Source: Euryodendron excelsum
Taxonomy: Eukaryota > Streptophyta > Magnoliopsida > Ericales > Pentaphylacaceae
Length of the DNA stretch: 64,000 nt
Direction: 5' to 3'
Assembly (NCBI GenBank): GCA_033060915.1
Contig: CM065377.1
Location: 55,016,183 to 55,080,182 of the forward strand
Under the pieces are notes generated by a model that was given only the letters and a program-made list of their open reading frames with translations, was not told the origin of the DNA and did not search any database. Shown one piece after another: positions 35,324 through 46,960 of this stretch (positions are counted from its first letter, which is position 1; every line of letters starts with the position of its first letter). The position numbers and the translations under genes are program-made.

Positions 35324-35853
35324 ACATTTCATTACCCTTTCTGCTTTTCTTAGATTGCTTGCTGATGAGGGTATTCTTTTATTCACTTTTTTGTTTGATT
35401 CTTTTGTAATGTTGCTTGTGTAATACTCTTATTGGGAGACCACCTTAAGATTGTTAACTGAATCAATTTTTTTTTTGTCCTTTCTTTCTTTGAATGTCAG
35501 CTTTGATTGAACCGCAGAGCCAATTTATTGATCTGGGTTATGCGATTGTTGGCAAAAACGGAGTTTTTGTAACCTAAAATTAAAAAACCCAGAAGATGAG
35601 AGACCCTAATTTGGTCATTGCTTTCAAGAGGGCAGCTGAATTTTATATTCTTTGTAGTATAGTTTAAGCCAAGTAGTAAATTTGTATACATACGTATATA
35701 CCCATATTTGTAAATCCGACACGTAGTTGTTGTTGTTGTTGTTGTTCATTTGTTACGAATCCGAGAAATCTCGGAGAGGGTGTTCTGTGCAAAACAAAAT
35801 CTGGCGAGTTTGTATAGAATCCTGGCTTTCAGCGGCCTCCACCACTGCCATAT
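34851..35853 (+). promoter_or_regulatory. Probable promoter/5' UTR of the receptor gene
   Basis: Pyrimidine-rich and trinucleotide (ATC)n tract at about 35095-35131, (CT)n at 35270-35298 and (AT)n at 35299-35322. A possible 5' UTR intron runs from GGTAAATTTG (35257) to TTTGAATGTCAG (about 35500), with normal GT..AG ends. The transcription start was not located. Open frames here (for example His-rich from 35095) come from repeats. Confidence 0.4.
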
Positions 35854-36823
35854 ATGGTTTGCCAAGCAATGGGGATTAGATGGAACACTTACGGAATCCA
35901 GTTATCGTGTTTTGCGATATTGATTCTTGGTTTGGGAATTCAAAGGTGTTGGTCACTTAATTCTGAAGGTAATTTGGGCTTGAAATTGTTGGTGAATCCC
36001 ATGATTAGATTAAAGTCACTCATTAAATGTTCTTTATTTTTATTGATTGGAATTGGAATCAAAGTGCAGGATTGGCATTGTTGGAATTCCACGCCAGATT
36101 GGATGATGATCCATATGGCACTTTTGCAAATTGGAATCCCAATGATAATGACCCGTGCATGTGGGCAGGCGTTCATTGTATCGATGGTAAAGTGCAAACG
36201 CTGTAAGTCCCTCCTATGTTTTTTCAAAAGGTTCCAATGCATTCATTTCAATTTTTTTCTTACAATGTGAATAAATGTCTTCTTTCTTCAATTAGTGGGC
36301 AAACGTGTTGAATTTATTGCAGTTGAACTTATTTGTAAACAAAAGTTGAGGTTTCTATTTAAAGGTTTGATGTCGAGGATTTAGTGTTGTACAATTTGAA
36401 TCACTATGTTCTTATGTATTGCTATTTAATTTTGTGTAGGGATCTCAGCAGGCTTTCTTTGGAAGGGCAACTGGCCCCGGACCTTGGGAAGCTTTCTCAC
36501 CTAAGATCACTGTAAGTGTTATTTGGTTCCTGTGGCTTTGTGGACACAATTTGTGAGTATTTTTACTTCTGCTGGATTGCTTGATTCATTTGGTTACCTA
36601 AGACTTTGAAAACTATACATGCTGCTTTGAAATTTGACTGGTGCTGGTGATAAGCTTAAGTATAAAGCTGTTGATTCTGGAAAGGCATGACAAACAATGC
36701 AACATTATTAGTTGTGGCTTACTGCCTTAGGAGACATATTGTTCTCAGTAGCTCTTGAATACTTCATGTATACATTTAAACTCTGTAATCTTTAACAATT
36801 TTACCCATCAATATATATATATA

Positions 36824-36872
<49 letters not shown>

Positions 36873-39813
36873 AACCGTGAAATTTCAGTTGTGTACTAGA
36901 AATTAGTTTGACAAACTTTGATATACGTAAATATAATGTATTTTCACAATTGTGCATTCCTTGGGACAGTTCTCTTAGGATGCTATTCTTAATGAAATAG
37001 GAATTGATCCCAGTCTAGAGGCGATACTGAAGAAATTATATGTGGCTGGCTATTTTGCAATGGTTGGTCATAATTATTCCTGGTATCGGCCTTAGTCACC
37101 TTACTATGGGCAATGATGAGCTAATGAATCCATTTTGTTTACTATAGTCAAGGTTACATTATATGAATATGCGATACCATTGTCAATCCAACTTCTTGTG
37201 CCTATTCACCACTCTAATGTGACCAATTTGTATGTATTCAAACTGTAGTAGCATGTTAGGTCTTCTATTGTATTTTTGTTTTTCGTTTTATTTTATTTGA
37301 CTGAACGACAATATTAACATATAAAATAGGATCAATTTTTTTTACTAGTTTTTCATTCATATCTATATTCAATTCATTTTATGTGGATCCTCATAATTGA
37401 TGAAGATGACTAGGCTCTACCTGTGCTGCTTTGGTAATTTGCCTTGCTCATTTTCTGAATTATATGTTTTTTTTTTCTGGTTCTGGTGTCATATGCTTGT
37501 GTTAACAGTGTACTTTACGACAACCATCTTTTTGGTGGCATCCCTAAAGAGATTGGAGGACTTACAATGCTGGAGGTTTTGGACTTGAGAAATAACAACT
37601 TGAGTGGATCTATTCCAGCAGCAATAGGAGGACTACGGTCACTGAAACGCTTGTGAGTTCATTGTTTATAGATATATCGGATCTTTATGCCATAGGCTAA
37701 AAACCTTTTTCTAGCTGGTCTAAACTAGATGTTGTATTCCAGGTTGCTCTCTAACAATAAATTTGAAGGGAAAATGCCTCTGGAGCTTGGGAAGCTCAAT
37801 TTCCTGACTGAATTGCAGTTTGATGAAAACCTTACATCCGCTGCGTCCACTGGGATTGGCTGTGTAAATAGAAAATTTGGGCACTGGTAAGAGATTTCTC
37901 ATTCACGTAGACAACTTGTTGATATTTTGGTGCTTTGCTACATCTACCCCCTCTTCAGATGCACACCATCCACTAACACGTCAGAAAGAGATTATGATGT
38001 CAATGTTTATGGGTCTACCCTGCAAGACATGTCACATTAACTTCATACTCTACTGGAACTTGGTACCTTAATTACTCTTTCAATTTGCTTTAGTTTAGAA
38101 TTTGAGAATAAACTTTAGATGTTACTGGTTGCTGTTCTCATGTCCGTTGTCTTGGAAAATTTCTGGTATTACCAATTCTTTTAGATGCTTCTGTTGAAGT
38201 CTGATGCAGTATTAATACGTTAACATTTATGCCTACGTTTTTGCTTGCAAGGTATGTGTATGGATATATGTGGTAGTGATACACAGAATTTTGTGTACTT
38301 CTATTATCCTTACTTTAAAGTTGACTATTTCAAATGATTGGTTAATGTTTCTAAATTCTAACTATTGTCCTATATCTCACATGTATCCGTCTTTCGGATG
38401 ATGTTGTGGGTTCAAATTATTTTCATTCTCTGTTTGGTCTACTTTCCATGTCTTGTGCATGTTTCACTGACTCATTCATTAACCTGCAAACTATGTATGG
38501 CCATTGCATGGGTATTGAAGGAATTTTAAGATTCTTATTGGGACTGGAACTATGATTGGAACAAAAGATTATGTCTACGAATTTTTGTTCATTTTTGTCC
38601 GCTTGGATATTTTGCTGGTAATACTCTGCTTGAGCCACCTGGCTTCATATCTGTGTTCTTTATGTGACAGAACAGCATGAATGTGTTATGTGCTATGTAT
38701 GGTTCAGTGGCTCTTGTTATCATTTTTTCTTAGTGTATCTAATGCAATCGTGTTATAGTTTTCTGTACATATACTAAATTTATACTTTGCCCTCGGGAGA
38801 TTGACCAGCAATCCCTTTTCACAATTCATTCTAATTGATCACAATGTAATGTCATGGTATTTGTATTTCCTTTTCATTTTAACTGGTCAGCTAAGAATAT
38901 CTCCGTTGTCTTCTTTTCTGATCTTCTAATGCATTTTTGTGCAGCATCTGGCAGAGCAGTTTGAAACAACTAAAAAAAGCAGATTCCTTCATAATCCCTA
39001 TTAAAGGGACACTGATGCGTTACCTCAATGCGTTGCCACTGTATGGAATCAATATGTTCTTTTACCACTCCTAATTTTGTTTTCTTTTATTGATCATAAT
39101 ATTCATATTATATTTTTGTGATGACAACTTCATGATCTTTCTTCAAGGTTCAAATCTGGAAAGGATACATTGCATAACCCTGCCTATAATTGCTGTGACA
39201 ATCTACCAGGTATGTAAATGCAATTTATTCTGTCTTGGCGCAATGATCATTAGTTTGCTTTTAAAAGAGATGACATTGATTCTTGCATTCAGCAGGTGTG
39301 CATGAGATGCACATGGTCCAAAATGTGGAAAACCTAGCTAATATTGTAAGGCGTAAGCTACTTCAACAGTCCAGTAATCTCGCTGCTACCCCAGCTACTG
39401 GTGGGTCCCCTCTGGGGCAGATCATTGCTCTTCCAACCACCCGGAGTAGCGGGTCTTTCCCTGCTGTACCAAATGGAAACAAAGGACAATTGCCTCAGCC
39501 TGTACCTTCTCCTGTTGTTCCTTCACCCGAGCAGACTCATAATACACCAAATCTTGATAGCCAGTCCTCCGGTGCTAATAAGCCAACTGATCAAAAGCCT
39601 TCATCTGGTGGATCTTCTGGGAATACATGGAAGTATATAGTTGTTGGATCAGGCGTCACTGTCTTGCTTATTGTTGCTGCGGCCATGTTCTTTGTGTGTC
39701 GGAACCGAGCAGTGTCAACTATTGGTCCTTGGAAGACTGGACTGAGTGGACAGTTGCAGAAAGCATTTGTTACAGGTAATTTTGCCTAATGTAACCCAAC
39801 TACTATTTTTAGA

Positions 39814-39850
<37 letters not shown>

Positions 39851-39855
39851 AACAA

Positions 39856-39888
<33 letters not shown>

Positions 39889-41765
39889 TAGAAGAGAACC
39901 CTAGGTATCGACTCAGACCTTGTAAATACTTTTTGAAGAATAATTAAGGATTGTTTGTGCCCACAGAAATCTAAATGCCTAGAGTTGTGTTGTTTTACTT
40001 GGAATGGCCCCACTTTTCAAATGCTGTAAAGTATACAGCAGAGCCATTCAGTTATCCTGATATCCAAATATGCTCTTATGGTACCAGCTGACTTTTGAAC
40101 TAGCCTAGAATGACTCATCAGGTGAACTTGAAATGACTTGTCTCGTAACGGGTTCTATGATTAACCTAGTTTTGGGGAATTGGCAGAATGTCCTAATATC
40201 ATTTTTCAATAATGCAACAAGAATAGAATGACATTTCTTATTAAAAAAATGCAGGGGTTCCTAAACTGAACCGAGGAGAGCTAGAAACTGCCTGTGAGGA
40301 TTTCAGCAACATAATTGATACCATTGATGGTTGCACAATATACAAGGGGACATTATCGAGTGGAGTTGAGATTGCTGTTGGATCAACTGCGATAGCTTCA
40401 GTCAAAGACTGGTCAAAGCGTTCAGAATTGATCTACCGGAAGAAGGTTTGCCAGTATTGCATCGGTCATGAATTTTTTTTCACACAATGCATAATCTATC
40501 TGCTTCTCTTTCTATTAAAAGGTTTTAATTTTCGTTGTTGTGGTCTTCCTGTAGATCGATACACTGTCAAGAGTAAACCACAAGAACTTTGTTAATCTTA
40601 TTGGCTACTGTGAGGAGGATGAACCTTTCGCTAGAATGATGGTGTTTGAGTATGCTCCCAATGGAACCCTCTTTGAGCATCTGCATGGTAATACCCCTCG
40701 CCACATGTACTTTTAAAGTTCCTGGTACGAGTTGAAATTTGAGGCTTCATTTCCGAAAGGCCAATCTTATGGTTCTGTTTTTGTTTCCAGTTAAAGAAGT
40801 TGACCATCTTGACTGGAGTGCAAGGATGAGGATTATAATGGGAACTGCATACTGTCTCCAGTACATGCATGACATTAATCCACCTGTGGCACATTCCAAT
40901 CTGAGCGCAAATGCTATCTTTTTGACCGATGATTATGCTGCCAAAGTAAGCTGCTTTCTGTATTCTGTATTCTGATACGTTCCCGTAACTATTTCCTTAA
41001 ATATTTTGTACACGTGTGCATTTATAAATCAACTGGGGCTAACCTAGTTGGCCAGAATCCTAGTTTTCTTTAAGGAGGTCAAGCGTTCGATTCCTCCTCC
41101 TCGCATCCCCTCTCTGGCTTAGGCCCTTTCCTTTGTAATTCTTTCTGATGTACCAAGAAATATATATATACATATGTTATATAAGTTTCCGCTGCTTTCG
41201 CAGATTGCAGAGATCGGTTTCTGGACAGAGGCTTCTCCCAAGTCGAAAATCTCGGGGGAAAATGAATCAGAACATTCTGAACTGCCACCATTTTCTGATC
41301 CTGAAACAAATGTGTACAGCTTTGGATTATTGTTGCTTGAAATAATTTCTGGGAAGCTTCCGAACGCAGAAGAAGGGCCTCTTGAGAAATGGGTACGCCA
41401 TAAATCAAATTTTCTCACTACCCCTTTTTTGTGCTTGTTGAATAGATTGGTATCGTATCTAATTTCTTGGGTAATCTTATGAACACATGTTATTATGACT
41501 ATGTCAGGCTGCTGAATATTTGAATGATAAGCAGGGCATTAACATGATCGATCCAACACTGAAGTCCTTCAAAAATAACGAGCTTGACATCGTCTGTGAG
41601 GTAATCCAAGACTGCATTCAACAGGACGCAAGAAAGAGACCGACCATGAAAGAGATCACTTCGAGACTGAGGGAAGTGATCGCTATATCACCCGATGCAG
41701 CAACTCCCAGACTTTCTCCCCTCTGGTGGGCCGAACTTGAGATCCTCTCCGTGGAGGCAGCTTAA
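35854..41765 (+). CDS. MRH1: LRR receptor-like pseudokinase, MRH1/MALE DISCOVERER clade
   Basis: Plasma-membrane receptor-like protein. Coding exons: 35854-35968, 36070-36202, 36440-36511, 37509-37652, 37743-37886, 38945-39040, 39148-39209, 39296-39775, 40255-40445, 40555-40687, 40791-40945, 41204-41392, 41508-41765. GT..AG introns with consistent phase give 723 aa. Order: signal peptide (hydrophobic FAILILGLGI), LRR N-terminal cap with WAGVHC, about three LRRs, Cys-containing linker (NRKFGHC), Pro/Ser-rich stalk, transmembrane segment (VGSGVTVLLIVAAAMFFV, exon 8), juxtamembrane TGLSGQLQKAFVTGVP shared with Arabidopsis MRH1, kinase-like domain, C-terminal SPLWWAELEIL. The kinase lacks key residues: no Lys in IAVGSTAIAS, HSN instead of HRD, EIGFW instead of DFG. 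So it is very likely a pseudokinase. MRH1 is known from root-hair growth and MDIS1 from pollen-tube guidance; the role here is not shown. An alternative start is 35869. Orthology within the clade is inferred. Confidence 0.9.
36829..36866. repeat. (GA)n microsatellite in intron 3 of the receptor gene
   Basis: GA run directly after an AT run (36813-36824). Confidence 0.95.
39816..39848 (+). repeat. 33-base poly-C followed by A-rich tract in intron 8 of the receptor gene
   Basis: Thirty-three consecutive C, then AAAAC and about 35 mostly A bases. This is very unusual in the AT-rich region. The open frame on the minus strand is homopolymer translation (poly-Gly). Confidence 0.95.
41033..41160 (+). 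mobile_element. tRNA-derived SINE in intron 11 of the receptor gene
   Basis: TAACCTAGTTGGCC (box A type, 41040) and GCGTTCGATTCC (box B, 41083-41094) lie 45 bases apart, followed by a pyrimidine-rich tail region ending near GATGTACC. It matches the pol III promoter layout of plant SINEs. It lies entirely within the intron that ends at 41203. The 3' end is approximate. Confidence 0.65.
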
Positions 41766-42837
41766 TTCACTTCGATTATTTTTTCTTCGTTGTAAGTCGA
41801 GTCCCTCTGTTACTTTGTATCAGTATGCAAAAGAGTACCTTTTTGTGCACCCTCCTGACTAAATTCTTATCATTACTAGTATTAACTATGTTTGTGTCTC
41901 TGGTAGTCTATCATGCCATCGTGATGATTCATTTTATTCGATTCTTTTTTATTTGTTTGCTCACATTCCATTGCATGAGTGTACATTTCCACACATTTTC
42001 TATGTATTTTTGTGATCTAAGTTTGCTAATAACATCAGACTGGGATTTGAGTTCTGTGGTGAAGTCTCAAATTGTTTTAAATAAGCTTACTAGATAATTG
42101 GTGGAACAATCTAAATTCTTACTATTCCTGGCTGTTGATATTGTTATAAGCAGCAGGGTTTCTGGTGTAATTCTGAAATTATTACTCTGAATCTTTTGAT
42201 TGTGAAAATGAATCCAGCACTTGGCAGATAGCTGCTCAATGATAATAGCTCCCACTTGCTTTCGTTTGAACTTTCGTTTTGATTACATCAATCACTACCA
42301 AAAGCACGGGTTCTTCTTTGTAAAATTTAAGATTAATTATACTTTGCACCCTATATTTTATACACAAACACAATCTCACTTCAAGACTAGTATTTTTTTA
42401 TTGTAACAATTAAACTCTTACAATTACAAAACGTTACAATGCCAAACTTTTGTTAGCTTTCTAGTGTTGAGTCTGTTTCGGTGTTCGAGGTGCTTTGAAC
42501 CCACTCATTCGGTAAGTATTTGAACTCCTCTCGAAATCAAAGGAAAAACAGAAAAAAAAACTTATGTTAGCTTCCATTTTTAAAGCAAATGGGAAATTGG
42601 CACGAGGCTATTTTGTAAGGGGCCACATGACAATTTTCTCTCTAAAATTTAAACAGAAATTGATATAAGATTGATATTAAAACTTTTTATAAATATAAAA
42701 ATTTAATTGTCACAGTTAAAAAAGTAGGTTCGATATTTCATAGAAAATGTAAGGTGCAAAGGGTAATTAACCCTAAAAATTTAAAAACTCTACTAATAAA
42801 ATGACTTCAAGAAAAGCTTTATACATACATATATATA
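41766..42837. other. 3' UTR of the receptor gene and intergenic DNA
   Basis: The first 200-300 bases probably are the 3' UTR. No further gene is visible; short open frames lack domains. Confidence 0.5.
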
Positions 42838-43229
42838 CTAGCGTTAACCCGTGCGATGTACGGTACTCATCGGAACTTATAATTTAAAATAAAAGAATGT
42901 TTTGTTTTGTGAAATAGAAAGTGTTATAATAAATAAATAATTAACATTAGTGACAATTCACCTCTTCTTGTGTGTATATGTATGTTGAATCAGTCAAGCC
43001 TATTATTCAAATTATCCCATTAACAGACACGCACATTTGAATTATAATCTGCAAGCCTCTAGACATTGCACGATAGAACTCTAGGAGCACAGATGACATA
43101 CTATAATGAACTTTTCGTAAATTTCGTTTAACCATATAGCAAATCCTCTTCCAAAAGTGGCATGAGACATACAACCACAAACCACAAATGAAGGAAGGTT
43201 GATGCACTTCTCATATATAGTAGAATAGA
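42838..43229 (-). mobile_element. Complete non-autonomous Helitron, 392 bp
   Basis: On the minus strand it starts TCTATTCTACTATATATGAG (5' TC, preceded by A at 43230) and ends with hairpin CCGTACATCGCACGG, then GTTAACG and CTAG followed by T (42837). This is the canonical Helitron layout: A|TC...hairpin...CTRR|T insertion between A and T, no target duplication. One stem base is mismatched (A opposite C), consistent with one mutation. No coding capacity is visible, so it would depend on a Rep/helicase from elsewhere. Confidence 0.85.
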
Positions 43230-43681
43230 TTCTACTTCATGTTTTTGTTTTCCTATGCATGAAAGTAGGAAATAAGAGAATTTACACCCAACAACTTCAT
43301 CATTAATTCACTACTACTACCACCACAGCCACCACTATCAATAATTATCTTTCTCATGCTCCAAGTGACTATTTTTTTTTCTATCATGGAAAGCTCTTCA
43401 CAATCAACAAAATCCAGACAACATAACCTAATTGAAAAATAAAATGCATAGTTGAATGTTAGTCAGCATAAAATAAAGATCACTTGTAAACTCAAATAGA
43501 AAAGGATCAACGAAAATAAAAGACGTACCATTAATCAAAGAAAGGACAGCTGGGTAGGGAACACTCACAACAGTTCGACCTAGAAGATAAGGTAATTGTT
43601 TTCTGCTATGATTTGGAAGATGTGACAGAATTAAGGTTAGAACAATATGATCTGGTACAATCAGTTTCTGCTTAAATTTTT
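43230..43681. other. Intergenic
   Basis: AT-rich; a short (CCA)-type stretch near 43311-43330. Nothing else was recognised. Confidence 0.5.
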
Positions 43682-43835
43682 TAACGCTCCACTTAGAATC
43701 CGAATTTTTAGTAGGAAAAGTAAAGGGAAAAGAAAATATGAAGGAAAATAGAATAAAAATACTCTTTATTTTTGTTCACTTTTCTATCGCATTTTTCTTT
43801 TCTCACCAAAAATTCAAATTCTAAACGAAACATTA
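43682..43835. mobile_element. MITE, first of a pair
   Basis: The start TAACGCTCCACTTAGAATCC and the inverted end (reverse complement TAATGTTTCGTTTAGAATTT) form an imperfect terminal inverted repeat of about 27 bases. The interior GAAAATAGAATAAAAATACTC matches the element at 45118. About 154 bp, non-coding. Confidence 0.65.
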
Positions 43836-45117
43836 AGGATTTAGGCAATAACTCAATCAGCTACATTTAAAAAAGAAAAAAGAATCAATAATTAGCACTG
43901 GCATTATCGATGGTCGAAGATCTCAATTGCCATTCCAACAGAGAGCCTAATACTCTCAAACCCTAAGTACAATCCATCCAATGTTAAATATAAATACAGT
44001 AAAAAAAAAAAATGGAGACAATTTACACTCAGCACCTTTCAATTCACTAAAACATAAAATAAAAAAAATACAAAAAGAAGAAAATAAAAAATACATATTG
44101 AACAGCAATATATATTTACACAAAGTAAATAGTAGGGTAACTAAAACCTAATGACAATCAAACAGTTAAAAGGAAAAAATCAAAAACATATCAAAAAGAT
44201 CTTTTAGAAATCAAAAAAGGTCTCATTTCCATTCATCCTCTCTCTACCAAAAACCGTCACACCCTCCGACTTTCTCTATCTACCAAAACCAACCACCACG
44301 GTCATCCCCCCATCCTCATCATAATCAATTGTGCTTCCTTCCATCAAATAATAATATATAGATGCAAAACGATATTGCAACCATTTTAAGCCGACTCTGA
44401 ACTCGATTTGCATATTTTACTGTCTGTTTCAACTGAAGGTGGCTTAAAAAGCTAAAATCTAAAGGAGGGCACATAATTGAATATCCATAGAAATCTGTGT
44501 AATAATAACAAAAATGGCGACAATGTCAAGTATGTAGCCACCAAGTTTAGCACCAATAGTGAAAGGCACCATTCCTATGATTCCAGACCAGCACATCAAC
44601 TCTATTAAGTTCCTCCATAGCTGCAACCAAACTATATATTGCAAGGTAAACTTTTTCCTTCCTAGCATCAGTTGCCTCCATGGTACAATAAGCTAGACGC
44701 CCATGTGGCTTGCCCCTACCACCCATACAAATTGAAGATGCACATCCTACACAAAAATAAGTAGAATAAATAAACAAATAATCACAATAAACAACCAAAA
44801 ACTGAATCCCAACAAAACTTTAACTAATAGAATAGATAGTTAAAAAGAACTTTGCTAATAAAGAATGTCACTTGAAAGCTAATGAAAAGAATACATGCTC
44901 CTTAAAAAAAAAAAAAAAAAAAAAGAGAAGAAGAAGAATATTTATTAGATGTAACTATATAAAAAAATGTTTATTAGATGTACATAATGCACAGGAGTAA
45001 CAGGACCATTCATATCATGACAGAGATGACACTAATACATTAGGAAGGGGTGCTCTACATCATTTTTCTTCTGCTTCATCGCTTTGTCTGGCATCAATTT
45101 TCTCAATTAATGGACAA
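43836..45117. other. Intergenic between two MITEs; unidentified ORF fragment near 44459-44798
   Basis: On the minus strand two overlapping frames (44798-44547 and 44668-44459) follow a possible splice acceptor (TTTTTGTGTAG, about 44745). The composition looks coding-like (for example GRGKPHGRLAYCT, then TIGAKLGGYILDIVA), but the reading changes frame between the two. I recognise no family. It could be a captured or decayed gene fragment, or chance. The rest is AT-rich without features apart from a 20-base poly-A near 44905. Confidence 0.25.
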
Positions 45118-45270
45118 TAATGCTTAGTTTGGAACCCAGATTTTCAGTTGAAAAAATAAAAGAAAAGAAGAACGTGATGAAAAATATAACAAAATTACTC
45201 TTTCATTTTGTTCAATTTTTCTTCACATTTTTATTTTTTCACCGAAAATTCGAGTTCCAAACAGAACGTA
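45118..45270. mobile_element. MITE, second of a pair
   Basis: The start TAATGCTTAGTTTGGAACCC and the inverted end (reverse complement TACGTTCTGTTTGGAACTCG) pair as terminal inverted repeats. It has the same length, orientation and interior as the MITE at 43682, with moderate divergence. Confidence 0.65.
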
Positions 45271-45608
45271 AAAAAAAATAAGAGCCCTTCGTATTTTCTC
45301 AGCAGCCAAACATAGCTCGAATTCTCAAATCCAAACCATATAGCAATGAGAAATCAATCATTAGAACTCTCATAATTCTTCACTTATTCCAGAAACAGGG
45401 AGAAAAATAAGAAAAAACCAACCTGGATCAAACAAAAATGGTCTCAATCTGCTGTGTGTGTGGCATTGCTATGGTGGTAAGAGTCGTAGAGATTTTTCCT
45501 TGACCAAGGTTTTTAATATCTTGGCTGCTATTAAGGTTTGTTTTACTCCTCTGTTTAGGAAAAGGAGGGAGGCCAGCAATTAAGTGTGATTGATTTTTTT
45601 CATAAAGT

Positions 45609-45848
45609 AAATTTGCAAATTTAGTTTCCTTTAGTATTCTTTATTTGTTTTTCCATAGTTAGCTTGTTTCCTTTTAGTTAGTTTTTGTGCTTCCTTATCA
45701 GAATTTGACTCTTTTAATTATTTCCTATAATTTTGCAAATTTAGTTTCCTTTATAGTTTTTTTTATTGTTTTTCCATAGTCGGCATTTTTCCTTTTAGTT
45801 AATTTTTGTGTTCCGAATTTAACTATTTTAATTATTTCTTATGATTAA
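45609..45848. repeat. Tandem duplication, 120-bp unit, two copies
   Basis: Units start at 45609 and 45729 with AATTT(T)GCAAATTTAGTTTCC and proceed through TTTTTCCATAGT, TTCCTTTTAGTTA and TTTTAATTATTTC. Non-coding and AT-rich. Confidence 0.8.
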
Positions 45849-46079
45849 TTTTTATGCAATTATATTATTATTATTTTTTGTTTTCCTTTATAAGAGAAGG
45901 AGATAAGAGCTTGATTGATTGGAGAAGTTATATATGCCACATGGCATCATAGTTTTTTAGAATTTTTAGAAACATATGAATTAAATTTTAAAAGTTTGAG
46001 AGCCTACCACTACATTTGCATATAATATAGTATATATATATATATATATGTTACACCATGACTCACAATGACAGCCTTA
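45849..46079. other. Intergenic spacer
   Basis: AT-rich with an AT run at 46032-46050; no other feature. Confidence 0.5.
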
Positions 46080-46710
46080 GTCCTTGTATAAAATTATGAA
46101 GTGACCCACAATGACTCTCTCCAGCAAAAAACACAAATGTGTTACTCAATATACTACCTGCCAATAAAGAGAATAATCAAAACTTAATTGGCAATCTTAG
46201 AGCCTTGGGATGACATCTCCACAAATCGAGAGGGATCATCAAGTCAAAATTTTTACTTGTATGCATAGCCAATTATTGATCTCATGCAATCACCACAGTT
46301 CCTTGTATTGACTTTTTTTTTTTTGTTCCTTTTCTTATGTGTGGTACTGATTAACCTAGTTTGGCTTTTGATTTTGCTGAAGTTTCTTGTACCAACCAGT
46401 CACCCCACAACTTGAATTCCTCAGAGGACATGATAGATGGCCAACCACCCCCAATCTAACAATTGAATTGCCTCTTTTGATTAGGCAATAGGCACCATAT
46501 CAAATGCCAATGGGGTTTGTCTCATACACTAGCAACTGAAGTTACAGAACATATACATATACATATATATATATATGTATAAGGCAAAACCCAGTTCCCA
46601 CTTTCCAGCAATGAACCAAACCTTTCTTATTCTGTTTGTCATTTAACCCCTCTCCCTCTCTCTCGCTCTCTCTCTCTCACATTCTTGAACCTATGACCTG
46701 GCTTTGACAA
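46080..46710. repeat. Copy 1 of a dispersed direct duplication (partner 50140-50605)
   Basis: Shared words occur in the same order in both copies: TCCTTGTATAAAATTATG / TCCTTGTGGAAAATTATG, CTGCCAAT, ATGACATCTCCA, ATCATCAA, TGATTAACC, GTTTGGC, the CCACAACTTGAATTCC / CACAACCAACTTCCC region, GGCACCATAT, a (CT)n tract, then GACCTGGCT / GACCTAGGCT. Non-coding. Confidence 0.65.
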
Positions 46711-46859
46711 CTACACTAGGAACCCAGGACAAGAAAAGTTAGTATAAAAGAGCACGTTTTTCAGTTTTTTCTCCGGCAATACAAGAAGAGCAAAATGAGC
46801 AGAGTAATGTGGGATTTTAAAATTGAGAAATATATATCTTCAAAGTATTGAATTTAAAG

Positions 46860-46960
46860 GAGCAAAGTTAGTCCAGTCGTGATGCCTCCATTCAAACCGA
46901 ATAGATTATGAGTTTGATTCACTCTTCCTTTTTCTAGGGCTTCCTAATAGACTTGGTTTT
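46860..46960 (+). mobile_element. Possible SINE fragment
   Basis: AAAGTTAGTCCAGTCGTG (box A-like) and ATGAGTTTGATTCAC (box B-like, 46908-46922), about 40 bases apart. No ends were defined. Confidence 0.3.

Noticed and set aside
34914..35409. Open frames with poly-His and Ser-Leu repeats upstream of the receptor gene
   Set aside because: They come from (ATC)n, (CT)n and (AT)n tracts in the likely 5' UTR and match no protein.
39786..40013. Minus-strand frame with poly-Phe/poly-Gly
   Set aside because: Homopolymer translation of the C33 and A-rich tract within an intron.
41036..41100. Possible tRNA gene (box A and box B present)
   Set aside because: No cloverleaf could be drawn; the spacing and tail fit a SINE better.
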